Below are positions 10,723 through 20,880 of a stretch of 64,000 bases of DNA, piece by piece. Origin of the DNA: Basidiobolus meristosporus CBS 931.73 (taxonomy: Eukaryota; Basidiobolomycota; Basidiobolomycetes; Basidiobolales; Basidiobolaceae); the NCBI GenBank assembly GCA_002104905.1, contig MCFE01000397.1:17806-81805 (forward strand), in the 5' to 3' direction. The notes under the pieces are model-generated. The model made no database searches. It worked only from the letters and a program-made list of their open reading frames with translations, and was not told the DNA's origin. Numbering within the stretch: the stretch's first letter is position 1; every line of letters starts with the position of its first letter. The position numbers and the translations under genes were made by a program.

Positions 10723-13705
10723 TTCTCCCCTGCTTAAGTTGAGAGGGTTCTCCTGAATCTCTTTTCTTGTGATACCAATATCTGGATGGTTCAATATTAT
10801 CAGCATGTCTTGCAAGCTTGAGTCTGTCCCTATGCACAAAGTCTTCCTGGATATTGCCTTGTTTGTCCACTAGTTGGTAAGTTGCAAATGGACATTCTAT
10901 GATGATCTTGAATGGTCCTGTCCATTGTGTCTCAGACTTCTTCCAAGTGTTGTTTCTTAGCAATACAAAGTTCCCAACTGTCAATGCCTCTGGTGATATA
11001 GTCTTATCAAATCTTTTCTTCATCTTTTCTGCACTCTGAGATACTTTGGTCTGTGCCTCTTAATATCTTTGTTTCAGTGGCTGGTGTATACTTGGCTCAC
11101 TGAGCTCATCATATAAGGCATCTGCAAGCTTTGGTTGTGCGAGATCTCCTGGAATCCTTGGTTCACATCCATACACTTGGTAAAATGGTAATTGCTGCGT
11201 GGTGTTGTGTACTCTGACTCTGTATGCAAAGAGTGCTTGGTCTATATACTCATCCCATCTACTGACAACTCCATATGCATACATGGTCAGCATTTTTCCA
11301 TGTAATCCATTAAACCGCTCAGTGACCCCATTAGTTCTGGGGTGATATGCCAAGGTTTCAAGTGCTTGATCTGCTGCTTTTCCAGGTAAGCTTCCAATAT
11401 CTTTGCCATAAAGTTTGCACCTCTATCAGATAGAATCTCTACAGGGCATCCAAACTTCACAAGGATCTCATGGTATATGAAACTTGTAGCTTCTTGCTCA
11501 CTGGTTAAAGGTACAGCTTTAGCCACTAGCCATTTAGTGGCATGGCCAATTGCTGCCAGGATCCAACAGTTGCATTTCCTGGTAGTTGGCAGTCTTCCAA
11601 TAAGTCAATTCCCCATCTTTCAAATGGTCTTACAGGCTCCAAGGGAAAGAATTCAGCAATTCTCTGTGGTTGGCCTTGGTTGATTTGGCAATTTGGGCTT
11701 GTTTCACCAGCTTCTCAATGTCATGTTTCATTCTGGGCCACCATGCACTGGCTTTCACAAGGCTATTGGCTCCTTCAATTCTAAGATATCCATATCTATT
11801 GTGTAGCTTATGTATTAAATCCAGGTGAGAAACATAAGGGCAATAGGCAATAAGGCATCCATCAATAATTTGGTAGAGTGTGTCATCCTGTACTGCAAAT
11901 TTGCCAGCTTCATCCTGGATTATCTTCTCGATATCCTTATTCATCTCATCAGGAATGGCTTAGTCCTCTAAGTACTTTGGTAATAGGCTGGGCCAATCTG
12001 ATTCATGCACCAAGTTGAGTTGTGCAACTTGATCTAATCTTGATAAAGCGTCAGCATCCGTGTTGTTATTTCCAGGGCAGTAGACAATCTCCAAGTCAAA
12101 TTGCTGAATGTATTCACTCCATCTTGTCATTCTTCTAGAAAGTATCTTCTCAGTAAAAATATACTTGAGGGAGGCATGGTCAGTCTTTTCAGTGCATTTG
12201 ACTCCTTCAACATAGCATCTCCATGTCTTCAAACAGTGTATTATAGCAAGCATCTCCTTCTCATGCACTGGATAGTTTTGTTCTGCTGAGTTCAGTTTCT
12301 TGGACTCAAAGGCAATGGGATAGTCCTTTGCTTTGTGTTCTTGGCTCAACACTCCACCAATTGCATAATCTGAAGCATCTGTGCACAGAGTAAACTCTTT
12401 TCTGAAGTCAGGTATTCTTAAGCTTGGCAGCTTAGCAAGTTCATTCTTGAGCATCTGGAAGGCAGTTTCACAAGCTATGTCCCACTTGTAATTATTGTCT
12501 CTCTTGAGGATATCAGTTAAAGAGGCTGCAATACTTGCAAAGGACTTGACAAGTCTCCAATAATAGGAAACCATTCCAAGGAATGATCCAAGCTCTGATA
12601 TGCTTTGGGGTTGCTTCAGATTCTTGATGACTTCAACCTTCTTAGGGTCTAAGGTTACTTCTGGGCTAGTCCCTATGTGTCCCAGATATTCAACATGTTC
12701 CTTGAAGAATTCACACTTGGGTAGCTTGCCATAAATCTTGTTCTCTCTTAGCTTCTCCAAGACCTTTTCAATGTGGACCAAGTGATCCTCTTCTGTCTTG
12801 CTTTATATAAATACATCATCTAGGTAGATTATGACAAACTTTTCTAAGTACTCCTGAAAGACAGTCTGCATCAGGGTCATGAATGTTGCAGGGGCATTGG
12901 TGAGGCCAAAACTCATGACTAAGTACTTGTAGGGTCCATATCTGGTCCTGAATGCTGTCTTAGGGATGTCTTCTGGCTTCACCCTAATCTGGCTGTATCC
13001 TGACATGAGGTCAATCTTGCTGAAAATAGTGGCTCCATTGAGTTGGACCAAGAGCTCATCAATCCAAGGAATGGGGTACTTATTCTTCACAGCTACTGAG
13101 TTGAGGGTACTGCAGTCAATGCACATCCTAAGTGCTCCATCCTTCTTCTTCACCAAAAGTACTGGTGCTCCCCAAGGTGACTTGCTGGGTCTGATATATC
13201 CTTGCTCCAGTAACTGATCTATTTGTCTCTTCATCTCTTCCAACTCCAATGGACTCATTCTGTAAGGTGCCTTACTCACTGGAGGGCCATCTCCTGTTTC
13301 AATGGCATGATCCATGTCTCTGACTGGTGGTAGGCTTACAAGCTCTTCTGGAAATATATTTGAATATTCCTTCAAATGAGTCTTGACCTTCTGGGGTACT
13401 GGAGTAGAGGAATTCTCCTGTAATACTGCCATGAAGAACATCTGGGTGCCTATTCTTAGTGCTCTACAGAACTGTTTCTTGCTAAGCTCACTTGTTTCAC
13501 GCACACTGGAATTGACCAAGTTAAAATCTAGTCTGGCAGATAATAGCTCATAGGTCTTGTTGTCCTCCTGGATCTGAGTAGCATGGGTTCTCCAGTTGAT
13601 CAGTGAATTACAACAAAATAGCCAGGTTTTCCCAAGTACAAGGTCTAACTTGCAGTTCCCACATATATAGGCCTGTAGCTCTTCTTCAGAGTCATTGATC
13701 TTCAT
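10715..13705 (-). pseudogene. Gypsy pol: RT, RNase H, integrase (frameshifted)
   Basis: Polymerase-integrase polyprotein of a Ty3/gypsy retrotransposon. Piece 12803-13705 (300 aa) has the RT core with [16 protein letters not shown], the [13 protein letters not shown] block, [11 protein letters not shown] and the active-site YLDD. Piece 11960-12781 (273 aa) continues with the RNase H motif TDASDYAIGGVLSQ and a DADALSR linker. The integrase follows as several pieces: a zinc region (11630-11944), the DDE core with FGCPVEILSDRGANF (11287-11526) and MAYHPRTNGVTERFN (11060-11353), and a C-terminal part ending SRYWYHKK (10715-11023). No chromodomain is seen. About five breaks separate the pieces, so it is inactive, though each domain is well preserved. 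Confidence 0.85.
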
Positions 13706-13714
13706 CCTTACTGG

Positions 13715-14769
13715 CTAAGTGAAACAGTTGATTATGAGAGAGCTCTCATCAGCTGCTGAGACTGAAGTTGATTGGGTGGGTTCCAAGTTGATTCCAGCTT
13801 TCAAAGTAAATTGCTCCAACATGTACTCATGTGATGCTCCTGAGTCAATCATGATCTTGGCAGGTACTCCATTGATTACTCCATTCAAGTATAATAGCTT
13901 TCCTGCGTTTGAGATCTTCTGGGATTGGTATTCTTCTGTCATATGGAAGGTAAGTTCTGAGTCTTCTTCAAGCTCATCCTCCATGTTACTATGCTCTATG
14001 ACCTCAATATAGTTAAAGGTTCTTGATGGCTGGTGTCCATTTGTTCTCTGAGGGCAGTACTTTGCAATATGTCCCCGCTGGTGGCAGTTGAAGCAAAGCG
14101 CTTTCTTCTTACATTCTTCTGAGGCAGGATTCTTCTGCATAGCATCTATTTCCATTGGCACTGCTTCTGATTGTCTTCTTTCATAGTGATTGTAGCCTCT
14201 CTGATAAGTCATTGTGGGCTTCCCAACTCCAAACATAACTGATTCATAGTCAATGGCATTCTAGATGGCTTCTTCAATTGTGTGAGGTCTTTGATAATTC
14301 ACTTCCTTACAAGTTCTTTCTTTCAACCAATCAATAAAGTATTCAGCTTGATCCAGTGGGTCCATTCTTTCAATTTGCCCAAGTAGACATCTATATTCAT
14401 AGATGTACTCCTGGACCATTCCTTTCTGTCTGAGTGTCTTCAACTTTCTTCTTGGTGGTATCTGTTGGTGTGGGGACTCAAAGGCTTCCTGTATTTCCGG
14501 CACACACTCATCCCAGGTAGAGATGATAGAGCATCCCATCATGGTGGCTGACCTGATCTTGTTGTGGTACCACTGTAAAGCTGCACCTGCCAGGTAAGAG
14601 GCTGCATAATGTAACTTGCTTTCTGGAGCAATTCCCTTAGCCTTGAAAGTTTCTTCAGTCTGAAAGAGCCAAGTTCCCAGGTTTCATTGACTCTACCATG
14701 GTACTGGTTGACCATCACACTAAAGTTGCTCTTGACAGGGTTTTGCTGGCTTTGAGCCAAGGTAGTCAT
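13715..14769 (-). pseudogene. Gypsy gag and protease (frameshifted)
   Basis: Capsid-like pieces at 14539-14769 and 14261-14542 are followed by 13715-14236, which holds a CCHC zinc knuckle (CFNCHQRGHIAKYCP) that would bind RNA, and then the aspartic protease active site in MIDSGASHEYM. The RT frame begins just past 13715. Frameshifts break the gag, so the piece boundaries are not real starts. The N-terminal gag end (14770-14920) could not be read with confidence. Confidence 0.78.
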
Positions 14770-14920
14770 TCCTTGTTGCTGCTGGCCAAGGATCTGGAGT
14801 AACTGTTGCTTCTGGGCCTGGATTTGTTGCAGAGCATTCTTCTATTCTTGATTTTCCAACATCTTGAGGGAGGCTTCTTCTTTCTTCAGGAGCAATGTTT
14901 CTTGTTATTGCTGTTACCAG

Positions 14921-15298
14921 TGTTACAAGTATTGGTATAAGAGTTGTAGAGGAATAGGGAGTCTAGCTAGCATTGTATTCACTAGAACTTGAACTGATCT
15001 TTATTGAGGTTCCAGCAGCTCCTTATATACATTTTGCCAGATTAATTACTGACCAATTGTATTTCCTAATACAGTTTTGTGGCTGATGGCTCATTTGACT
15101 GCATCATCATCACCCAATAAAATCCTACTTAATATATCTATTTCTGTGTGATAAGGATCAGCTGATTCATTTGCTGACTAATGCTACTAATTTGATAGAT
15201 AATACTGATGTAGTAATATACTGATAACCTAAACATATAGCTAATTGATTTGACTAAAAACTGATCTAACTTAAGCATCAAAGCGGCAGATCATAACA
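14921..15298 (-). repeat. 5' LTR of the gypsy element at 10354-15298
   Basis: About 378 bp, partner of 10354-10722. It begins TGTTACAAG and ends GATCATAACA on the plus strand, with the short inverted ends expected of an LTR. Confidence 0.85.
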
Positions 15299-15657
15299 CT
15301 TGGACCAGCTTGATGTATTTGCTAACCAAGATAACCCATGTTTAGTCTGTAAGTTCAAAAAGTCTCTATGTTGACTCAAGCAATCCCCTAGAGCATGGAA
15401 TTGCCAAATAGATTCTTATTTAGAATTTTTGAGCTTCAAAGTAAGTAATGCTGACTATAGTATATACTGTAAGCCAGATATGGCAAGTCCAGCTCTATTA
15501 GCTCTTAATATGGATTATCCTATTATAGCTGCTAATAACCTAGAAATATTGGAAATGACCAAATTGGACCTATCTAACAAGTTCAAGATGTCCAACCTAG
15601 GAGAACTTAGTTATGCTCAGGGATAAAGTCTCCATAGGCAAAAATACACATACTTTC
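15299..15657 (+). pseudogene. Copia RT fragment, left half (continues at 20344)
   Basis: Plus-strand reverse transcriptase region of the second copia family, equivalent to 50020-50340 in the copy at 45605-51570. Readable residues include DQLDVFANQDNP, SADYSIY-like sequence and LGELSY near the end. The catalytic YVDD box is degraded (NMDYP). The complete minus-strand copia element is inserted at 15658, and the fragment resumes after it with the duplicated target CTTTC. Confidence 0.78.
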
Positions 15658-16026
15658 TGTTGCAATTTAAGAAGTGATTTGGAAATAAGGAACTTATCAA
15701 GAAATAGTGATAATAGTTGAACTGTTGTTTATTCATAAAGAAGCTCAGTATTTATACCTTTGTAGAAGTAATACAGCTGCAACACTAAGTAGGGAGGGTT
15801 TCTCAATATTCAGGAGCATTCTGTAACAGTTTCAGGGTTAGTACATAATGTTTGGTAATAGTGCTAATTTGATCCTGACTATAGGGGAATAATCATAAGA
15901 TCATATATCTGGAGAAAGTGGCAAAGTTAAGGCAGTAAATGAGTCCTACAGTGACTAAGACTAGCCTAGAATTGTTAAGTAAATTTTTAGCTGCTGAATG
16001 ATACCAAATAGTCCAATATTTCAACA
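15658..16026 (-). repeat. 3' LTR of the complete copia element
   Basis: 369 bp, TGTTG...CAACA. In coding orientation it begins with the last codon and stop codon of the polyprotein (TGT TGA). The solo LTR at 2612-2980 is nearly identical. Confidence 0.95.
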
Positions 16027-19000
16027 CTCCCCCTCAACTAAATAATTTCTTAATCCCAATTTCTCTCTAAGGATCTCAAACTGTGGCCTAGCTAGTGGTT
16101 TTGTCAATATGTCTGCCACCATTTTGTCAGTTGGGCAGTAAACCAGCTCTACTAAGTTATTTTCTACAGCTTCCCTCACAAAGTGATGCTGTATATCAAT
16201 GTGCTTAGTTCTGGCATGATTAGTAGGATTTCTAGCTAATGAAATACAACTTTGATTATCCTTGTAAATACATGTTGGTTCACCTGAATTAAAACCTAAG
16301 TCTGTGAATAATTTTCGTAGCCATATAGCCTCCTTAGTTGCTTGACATGCAGCCATATATTTGGCTTCAGTTGTAGATAGTGCCACAGTTGGTTGTTTCT
16401 TGCAATTCCAAGTAATAGCTGCACCAGCATAAAGAAATACATAGCCTGTGGTAGAGCGTCTGTCAATCAAATCCCTACCCCAATCTGAATCACTATAACC
16501 ATCAAATTTTTGCCTATTAGCTGCTCCAGAGTATTCCAGTACCATATTTATGGTACCTTGTAGATATCTGAAAATCCGCTTAACTGCTGCAATTTGATCT
16601 GATCCATAACTCTGCATGAATTGACTGACTATTCCAACTGCTACTGCAATATCTGGACGTGTAGACACCATCAAGTACATTAGGCTACCAACCATTGATT
16701 GATAGGGAAAGTTTTGGTCCATATTTGAGCCGTTTTCATCTATAACTGGCTGAGATTTGCTTAATTTCAGGTTATTGTCCATAGGGGTTGCTGCAGGTTT
16801 GCAATTTTCCATTTTGAAGCGTCTAAGAATGTCCCTAATGTACTTAGACTGATTCAGCACAATTTTCTGCGTAGGTATGTCAAATTTGACCTCAATTCCA
16901 AGAAAATAGCTCAATTTTCCAAGATCTTTCATCTCAAACTTGCTGAAGAGATCTGATTTTGTCTGTTTAAGTGCCTCTTGATCACTTGTAGCTATAATTA
17001 GGTCGTCCACATAAAGAACTAGGATGATCACACCCTTTTTGAGCTGTTTCACATATATACTGTGATCTGCAGTGCTACGAGAGAACCCAATTTCCTCTAG
17101 ATATGTGTCAATCCTGTTATACCATGCTCTAGGTGCCTGCTCAAGCCCATACAACAATTTTCTAAGTTTGCACACCTTATGGGGGCTTTTTGGATCGGTA
17201 AAACCTTCTGGTTGCTCCATATATATAGTTTCTTGCAAATCCCCATTTAGAAAGGCTGTTTTGACGTCCATTTGGTGTAGATCTAGGCTGTGTACAGCTG
17301 CCAGGGCCAGAACTGTCCTAATAGAGTTAAACTTGGCAACCGGAGCAAATGTTTCCTTAAAGTCTAGTCCCTGGATCTGGGAATAGCCTTTAGCTACCAA
17401 TCTAGCCTTGTACTTATCAACGGCACCATTTGAGGTTATCTTGATCTTGTAGACCCATCTACATCCTATTGGCTTTCTCCCATTTGGTAAATCTACCAGT
17501 TCCCACGTTTTTGCCTTGATCAGTGATTGGTACTCCTCCTGCATGGCTTGGTGCCACTTAGTAGCATCTGGACCTTTCATTGCCTGTTCCAGATTCTGAG
17601 GTTTGGCACATAAGGCAAGATAAGCTTCTTCATGATCATTGGATGTCTGCCACCAGGATCCAGGGGCATTTCTTATTCTGGTAGATCTCCTAACTGGGAT
17701 AATCTGTTCTGATCTGGAACTGGTAGAAGTATCTTCCATCTCTGACTGGATTTGGTACGTATCTTCTTCATTTGTGTTGATTGCATCATCAGGCAGCTGG
17801 CCAATGATTTCTGTGGCTTTCGGATCTGAATTCTCCTCAAATACAACGTCCCTGCTCTTGATCAGCTTCTGAATTTTGCCATCATACACTCTATACCCTT
17901 TAGTATCTTCACAATACCCAAGAAAGATCCCTTTTCTACTCTTTGGTTCCAACTTTGAGCGTTTTTTGTCTCGGATGTGATAAAAAACATCACTGCCAAA
18001 GATCCTGAGGTGCTGGAGATCTGGTTTTTTGCCTGTATATGCTTCAAAGGGTGTAGAATCACGTAGTGCTGTTGTTGGGCATCTGTTCTTGATGTATACA
18101 GCGGTAGCAACAGATTCAGCCCAAAACTTGTAGTCCATTCCCTTATCATGTAGCATAGATCTTCCCATCTCTACTGTTGTTCTATTTGCACGTTCTGCTA
18201 CTCCATTTTGCTGTGGAGTATGAGGAACTGTGGTCTGTTGAAGTATACCAGTAGACAAGCAGTATTTTGCAAACTCCTTTGAGCAGTATTCTCCTCCATT
18301 GTCACTTCGTAGTACCTTCAATTTACACCCAGTTTGTGTTTCTGCCATGTTCTTGAAGTGCTTAAACGTCTCTAAAGCTTCATCCTTTGTTTTGAGAAAG
18401 TACACCCATGTATATCTTGTCTTGTCATCAATAAACGTCATAAAGTATCTCTTGGCTCCAAAGGACAGTGTTCTCATGGGGCCACATATGTCTGAGTGTA
18501 CAATAGCCAATATTTTGGTAGTATTGATGCCTTCTGAGCTCTTGAAACATTGCCTAGCTTGTTTGTCATATGAACATCCCTTACAAACATTCAATTTGAT
18601 CGGAATTGAGTATTTTAGGCCCAAAACAAGCTGATTTTTCACCAATTGGCTCATTTTCTGTTCCCCTATGTGTCCTAGCCTCCTATGCCACGTCTCCCAG
18701 TTGGTTTCATCAGTTTCAGCAATGTCAACATACTCAGGTACAATGATCTTGCATTGTAACTTGTATATATTGTGATCTCTGATTCCCGAAGCTAATTTTT
18801 GTCCATTTTCACTCAATATTGAGCAGCTCAGCTTAGTAAAAACAAATTTCAGTCCCTGAGTAGTTGCTTTACTGACTGAGAGTAGGTTCTTAGCTATTCC
18901 AGGTACATAGAGTACGTCAGTCAGTTTTGCTGTTGTTGCCCCTGAGTTATCACTCATATTTAGTTGTATAGACCCACTGGTGGTAGCTTCCAATGCAGAG

Positions 19001-19938
19001 TTATCTCCCAGATAAACCTTTCTTACGGGAATAGTCTTTAAGTTGCTGAACCAATCCTTTATACCACAAATATGCTGTGATGCTCCAGAGCCAATATACC
19101 ATTCATTACTTTGGTTACCTGCACTCTCTTGTACAGTGACAAATAGCTGTTCATCAGTAGTTATATGGTATGCCTGCTCTAGTTTCTGTTTTTCGTCTGC
19201 TTGTTTCTTCTTGCATTCTCTTGCCCAGTGTCCTGGCTTCTTACAGTAGTTACAGCAGCCAGGTTTTCTTTGGTTTTGTTGCTTTCCCTTCTTTTCTGTA
19301 TGCCTTTCTGAACTGAATAAAGCATTATCTTCAATTTTCTCTGCTTGGTCATTACGTCTGAGTTCTTCATGGAGAAGTCTTCCTTTGACATAGTCTAAAA
19401 TCAAGTTGTCTTCTCTGCTTTCAAAAGAAAGTATGAGTGGCTCATACTCGTCTGGTAGGCTGCAAAGCAGACAGAGTATCTTTTCTTCATCATCTACACC
19501 AGCATTAATACTGTAGAGTTCTTCTGCAAGTGTCTCCATTCTGGTAATGAGTTGTAGCATGTCATCATCTGGCTTTTTTCTCATGTTGAAGAACTTTTGT
19601 TTCAAATAAAGCTTGCTTGATACTGACTTTGCTCTAAAGATCTTCTCCAAGGATTCCCATGCTGCTTTGGCAGTATTTGAGGCATGGATTTGTCCAATGA
19701 AGGAGTCTTGCACATTGATGCATATTGCATTGAAGGCCTTTCTCTCCTTCTCTTGAAACTTCTCCAAATCTTCTGCTGTTCCTTTGGGCTCAACTTCCTT
19801 TCCTGCTACTATGTTCCAAAACTTTCTTTCCTCAAGGTGGATCTGCATCTTGATTCTCCAAAGTTTGTAGTTCTTCCCATCAAACCTCTCCTTTACAGGG
19901 AAGATGTTGGTATTGCTTTGTTTGCTGGTAGAAGTCAT
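16021..19938 (-). CDS. Ty1/copia Gag-Pol polyprotein, single ORF, 1305 aa
   Basis: The start is the ATG at 19938, 36 nt after the primer-binding site. Order: Gag (about 1-220), CCHC knuckle CNYCKKPGHWAREC (about 229-242), protease (about 275-380), integrase (HHCC zinc region HRRLGH... near 419-470; D482, D546, E582 as DDE), reverse transcriptase with YVDD (976-979), and RNase H (about 1145-1270). Gag and Pol share one frame without a shift, as in Drosophila copia. Odd points: the protease motif reads WYIGSGAS, with Gly (about 283) where family members have catalytic Asp; and the RNase H motif reads STTEAKYMA, with Lys (about 1193) where the catalytic Glu is expected. The LYGLEQAPRAW block also has Glu for the usual Lys. 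Thus the frame is open but the element is probably not self-sufficient. Confidence 0.95.
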   Translation of the reverse strand: MTSTSKQSNTNIFPVKERFDGKNYKLWRIKMQIHLEERKFWNIVAGKEVEPKGTAEDLEKFQEKERKAFNAICINVQDSFIGQIHASNTAKAAWESLEKIFRAKSVSSKLYLKQKFFNMRKKPDDDMLQLITRMETLAEELYSINAGVDDEEKILCLLCSLPDEYEPLILSFESREDNLILDYVKGRLLHEELRRNDQAEKIEDNALFSSERHTEKKGKQQNQRKPGCCNYCKKPGHWARECKKKQADEKQKLEQAYHITTDEQLFVTVQESAGNQSNEWYIGSGASQHICGIKDWFSNLKTIPVRKVYLGDNSALEATTSGSIQLNMSDNSGATTAKLTDVLYVPGIAKNLLSVSKATTQGLKFVFTKLSCSILSENGQKLASGIRDHNIYKLQCKIIVPEYVDIAETDETNWETWHRRLGHIGEQKMSQLVKNQLVLGLKYSIPIKLNVCKGCSYDKQARQCFKSSEGINTTKILAIVHSDICGPMRTLSFGAKRYFMTFIDDKTRYTWVYFLKTKDEALETFKHFKNMAETQTGCKLKVLRSDNGGEYCSKEFAKYCLSTGILQQTTVPHTPQQNGVAERANRTTVEMGRSMLHDKGMDYKFWAESVATAVYIKNRCPTTALRDSTPFEAYTGKKPDLQHLRIFGSDVFYHIRDKKRSKLEPKSRKGIFLGYCEDTKGYRVYDGKIQKLIKSRDVVFEENSDPKATEIIGQLPDDAINTNEEDTYQIQSEMEDTSTSSRSEQIIPVRRSTRIRNAPGSWWQTSNDHEEAYLALCAKPQNLEQAMKGPDATKWHQAMQEEYQSLIKAKTWELVDLPNGRKPIGCRWVYKIKITSNGAVDKYKARLVAKGYSQIQGLDFKETFAPVAKFNSIRTVLALAAVHSLDLHQMDVKTAFLNGDLQETIYMEQPEGFTDPKSPHKVCKLRKLLYGLEQAPRAWYNRIDTYLEEIGFSRSTADHSIYVKQLKKGVIILVLYVDDLIIATSDQEALKQTKSDLFSKFEMKDLGKLSYFLGIEVKFDIPTQKIVLNQSKYIRDILRRFKMENCKPAATPMDNNLKLSKSQPVIDENGSNMDQNFPYQSMVGSLMYLMVSTRPDIAVAVGIVSQFMQSYGSDQIAAVKRIFRYLQGTINMVLEYSGAANRQKFDGYSDSDWGRDLIDRRSTTGYVFLYAGAAITWNCKKQPTVALSTTEAKYMAACQATKEAIWLRKLFTDLGFNSGEPTCIYKDNQSCISLARNPTNHARTKHIDIQHHFVREAVENNLVELVYCPTDKMVADILTKPLARPQFEILREKLGLRNYLVEGEC
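16027..16036 (-). other. Polypurine tract of the complete copia element
   Basis: On the minus strand the sequence GAGGGGGAG lies directly before the 3' LTR, inside the last codons of the polyprotein. Such tracts prime plus-strand DNA synthesis. Confidence 0.8.
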
Positions 19939-19962
19939 CTTTAGAATAGATTAAGGCAATCA

Positions 19963-19974
19963 GGGCTCATAACC
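19963..19974 (-). other. Primer-binding site matching the initiator tRNA-Met anticodon arm
   Basis: Directly next to the 5' LTR the minus strand reads GGTTATGAGCCC, the complement of GGGCTCATAACC, the anticodon stem-loop of initiator tRNA-Met (CAT in the loop). Drosophila copia and yeast Ty5 are known to prime from such an internal half-tRNA instead of the tRNA 3' end. The same site is found at 46690-46701 in the other copia family. Confidence 0.82.
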
Positions 19975-20343
19975 TGTTGCAATTTAAGAAGTGATTTGGA
20001 TATAAGGAACTTATCAAGAAATAGTGATAATAGTTAAACTGTTGTTTATTCATAAAGAAGCTCAGTATTTATACATTTGTAGAAGTAATACAGCTGCAAC
20101 ACTAAGTAGGGAGGGTTTCTCAATATTCAGGAGCATTCTGTAACAGTTTCAGGGTTAGTACATAATGTTTGGTAATAGTGCTAATTTGATCCTGATTATA
20201 GGGGAATAATCATAAGATCATATATCTGGCGAAAGTGACAAAGTTAAGGCAGTAAATGAGTCCTACAGTGACTAAGACTAGCCTAGAATTGTTAAGTAAA
20301 TTTTTAGCTGCTGAATGATACCAAATAGTCCAATATTTCAACA
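19975..20343 (-). repeat. 5' LTR of the complete copia element
   Basis: 369 bp, same length as 15658-16026, with six visible differences. It would hold the promoter of the element. Confidence 0.95.
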
Positions 20344-20880
20344 CTTTCACCCTAAGTCAAATCAAGTTTATTCAAGAAATACTAAAGATGTATCAAATGG
20401 AAGACTGTATACTGGCAGCTACCCCAATGTAGACAAACCTTAACATGGGCAAAACTCAACCAAGTCAAAAGGGCTTGGTGCCATATGAAAGCCCTGACTT
20501 TCCTTATCAATCTATGGCTGGCAGTCTAGTGTAAATGCTTGGAGCATGTCCAGATATCTCATATTCAGTGGGAGTTGTCAGCTAGCACAATTAGAACAAT
20601 GGATCTGATCATGTTGCAGGTGTTAAGCAGATTTTAAGATACCAAAAAGGAACTGCTATTATCTGCTGAAGGTACATCTATAATGATTCTGAACAGGATC
20701 TTGTGGGATACTCTGATGCTGATTGGGGACATATTTTAGGGACAAGGTATCCACCACAGCTTACACCTTTTGTTACTGTGAAGGAGCATTTTCATAGAAT
20801 TCAAGAGAGCAACCAGCTGTGGCACTTTCTACCACCTAGGCAGAGTATGTGGCAACCTATAAAGTGCGGTCATAGAAAGT
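20344..20880 (+). pseudogene. Copia RT/RNase H fragment, right half
   Basis: Continues the fragment at 15299-15657 after the inserted element. Homologous to 50400-50880: residues like YQMEDC, AATP with a premature stop, and a DLVGYSDADWG-type RNase H start near 20700-20730. Homology fades near 20880. Stops and a frameshift are present. Confidence 0.72.

Larger units (their letters stand above)
10354..15298 (-). mobile_element. Ty3/gypsy element with both LTRs, near full length, decayed
   Basis: LTRs lie at 10354-10722 and 14921-15298 (plus-strand ends TGTTA...CATAACA; the left copy ends CATAAAA). The internal minus-strand sequence encodes gag with a CCHC knuckle, protease, reverse transcriptase, RNase H and integrase in the Ty3/gypsy order. 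A purine tract precedes the 3' LTR near 10723-10735. The 5-bp flanks do not match (TATAC at 10349-10353, CTTGG at 15299-15303), and the flanking sequences belong to different copia copies on opposite strands, so the original target site is not preserved. Confidence 0.85.
15658..20343 (-). mobile_element. Complete Ty1/copia retrotransposon
   Basis: Two 369-bp LTRs (15658-16026, 19975-20343) flank one uninterrupted 1305-aa polyprotein on the minus strand. The 5-bp duplication CTTTC is at 15653-15657 and 20344-20348. A primer-binding site (19963-19974) adjoins the 5' LTR and a purine tract adjoins the 3' LTR. The LTRs differ at six positions that I see (about 98% identity), so it is fairly recent, the youngest-looking copia copy here. 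It is inserted in a plus-strand copia fragment. Although structurally complete, its polyprotein has substitutions at predicted catalytic residues (see the CDS). Confidence 0.96.

Noticed and set aside
19963-19974. Possible tRNA-Met gene fragment
   Set aside because: Only the anticodon arm is present and it sits exactly next to an LTR, so it is a primer-binding site.
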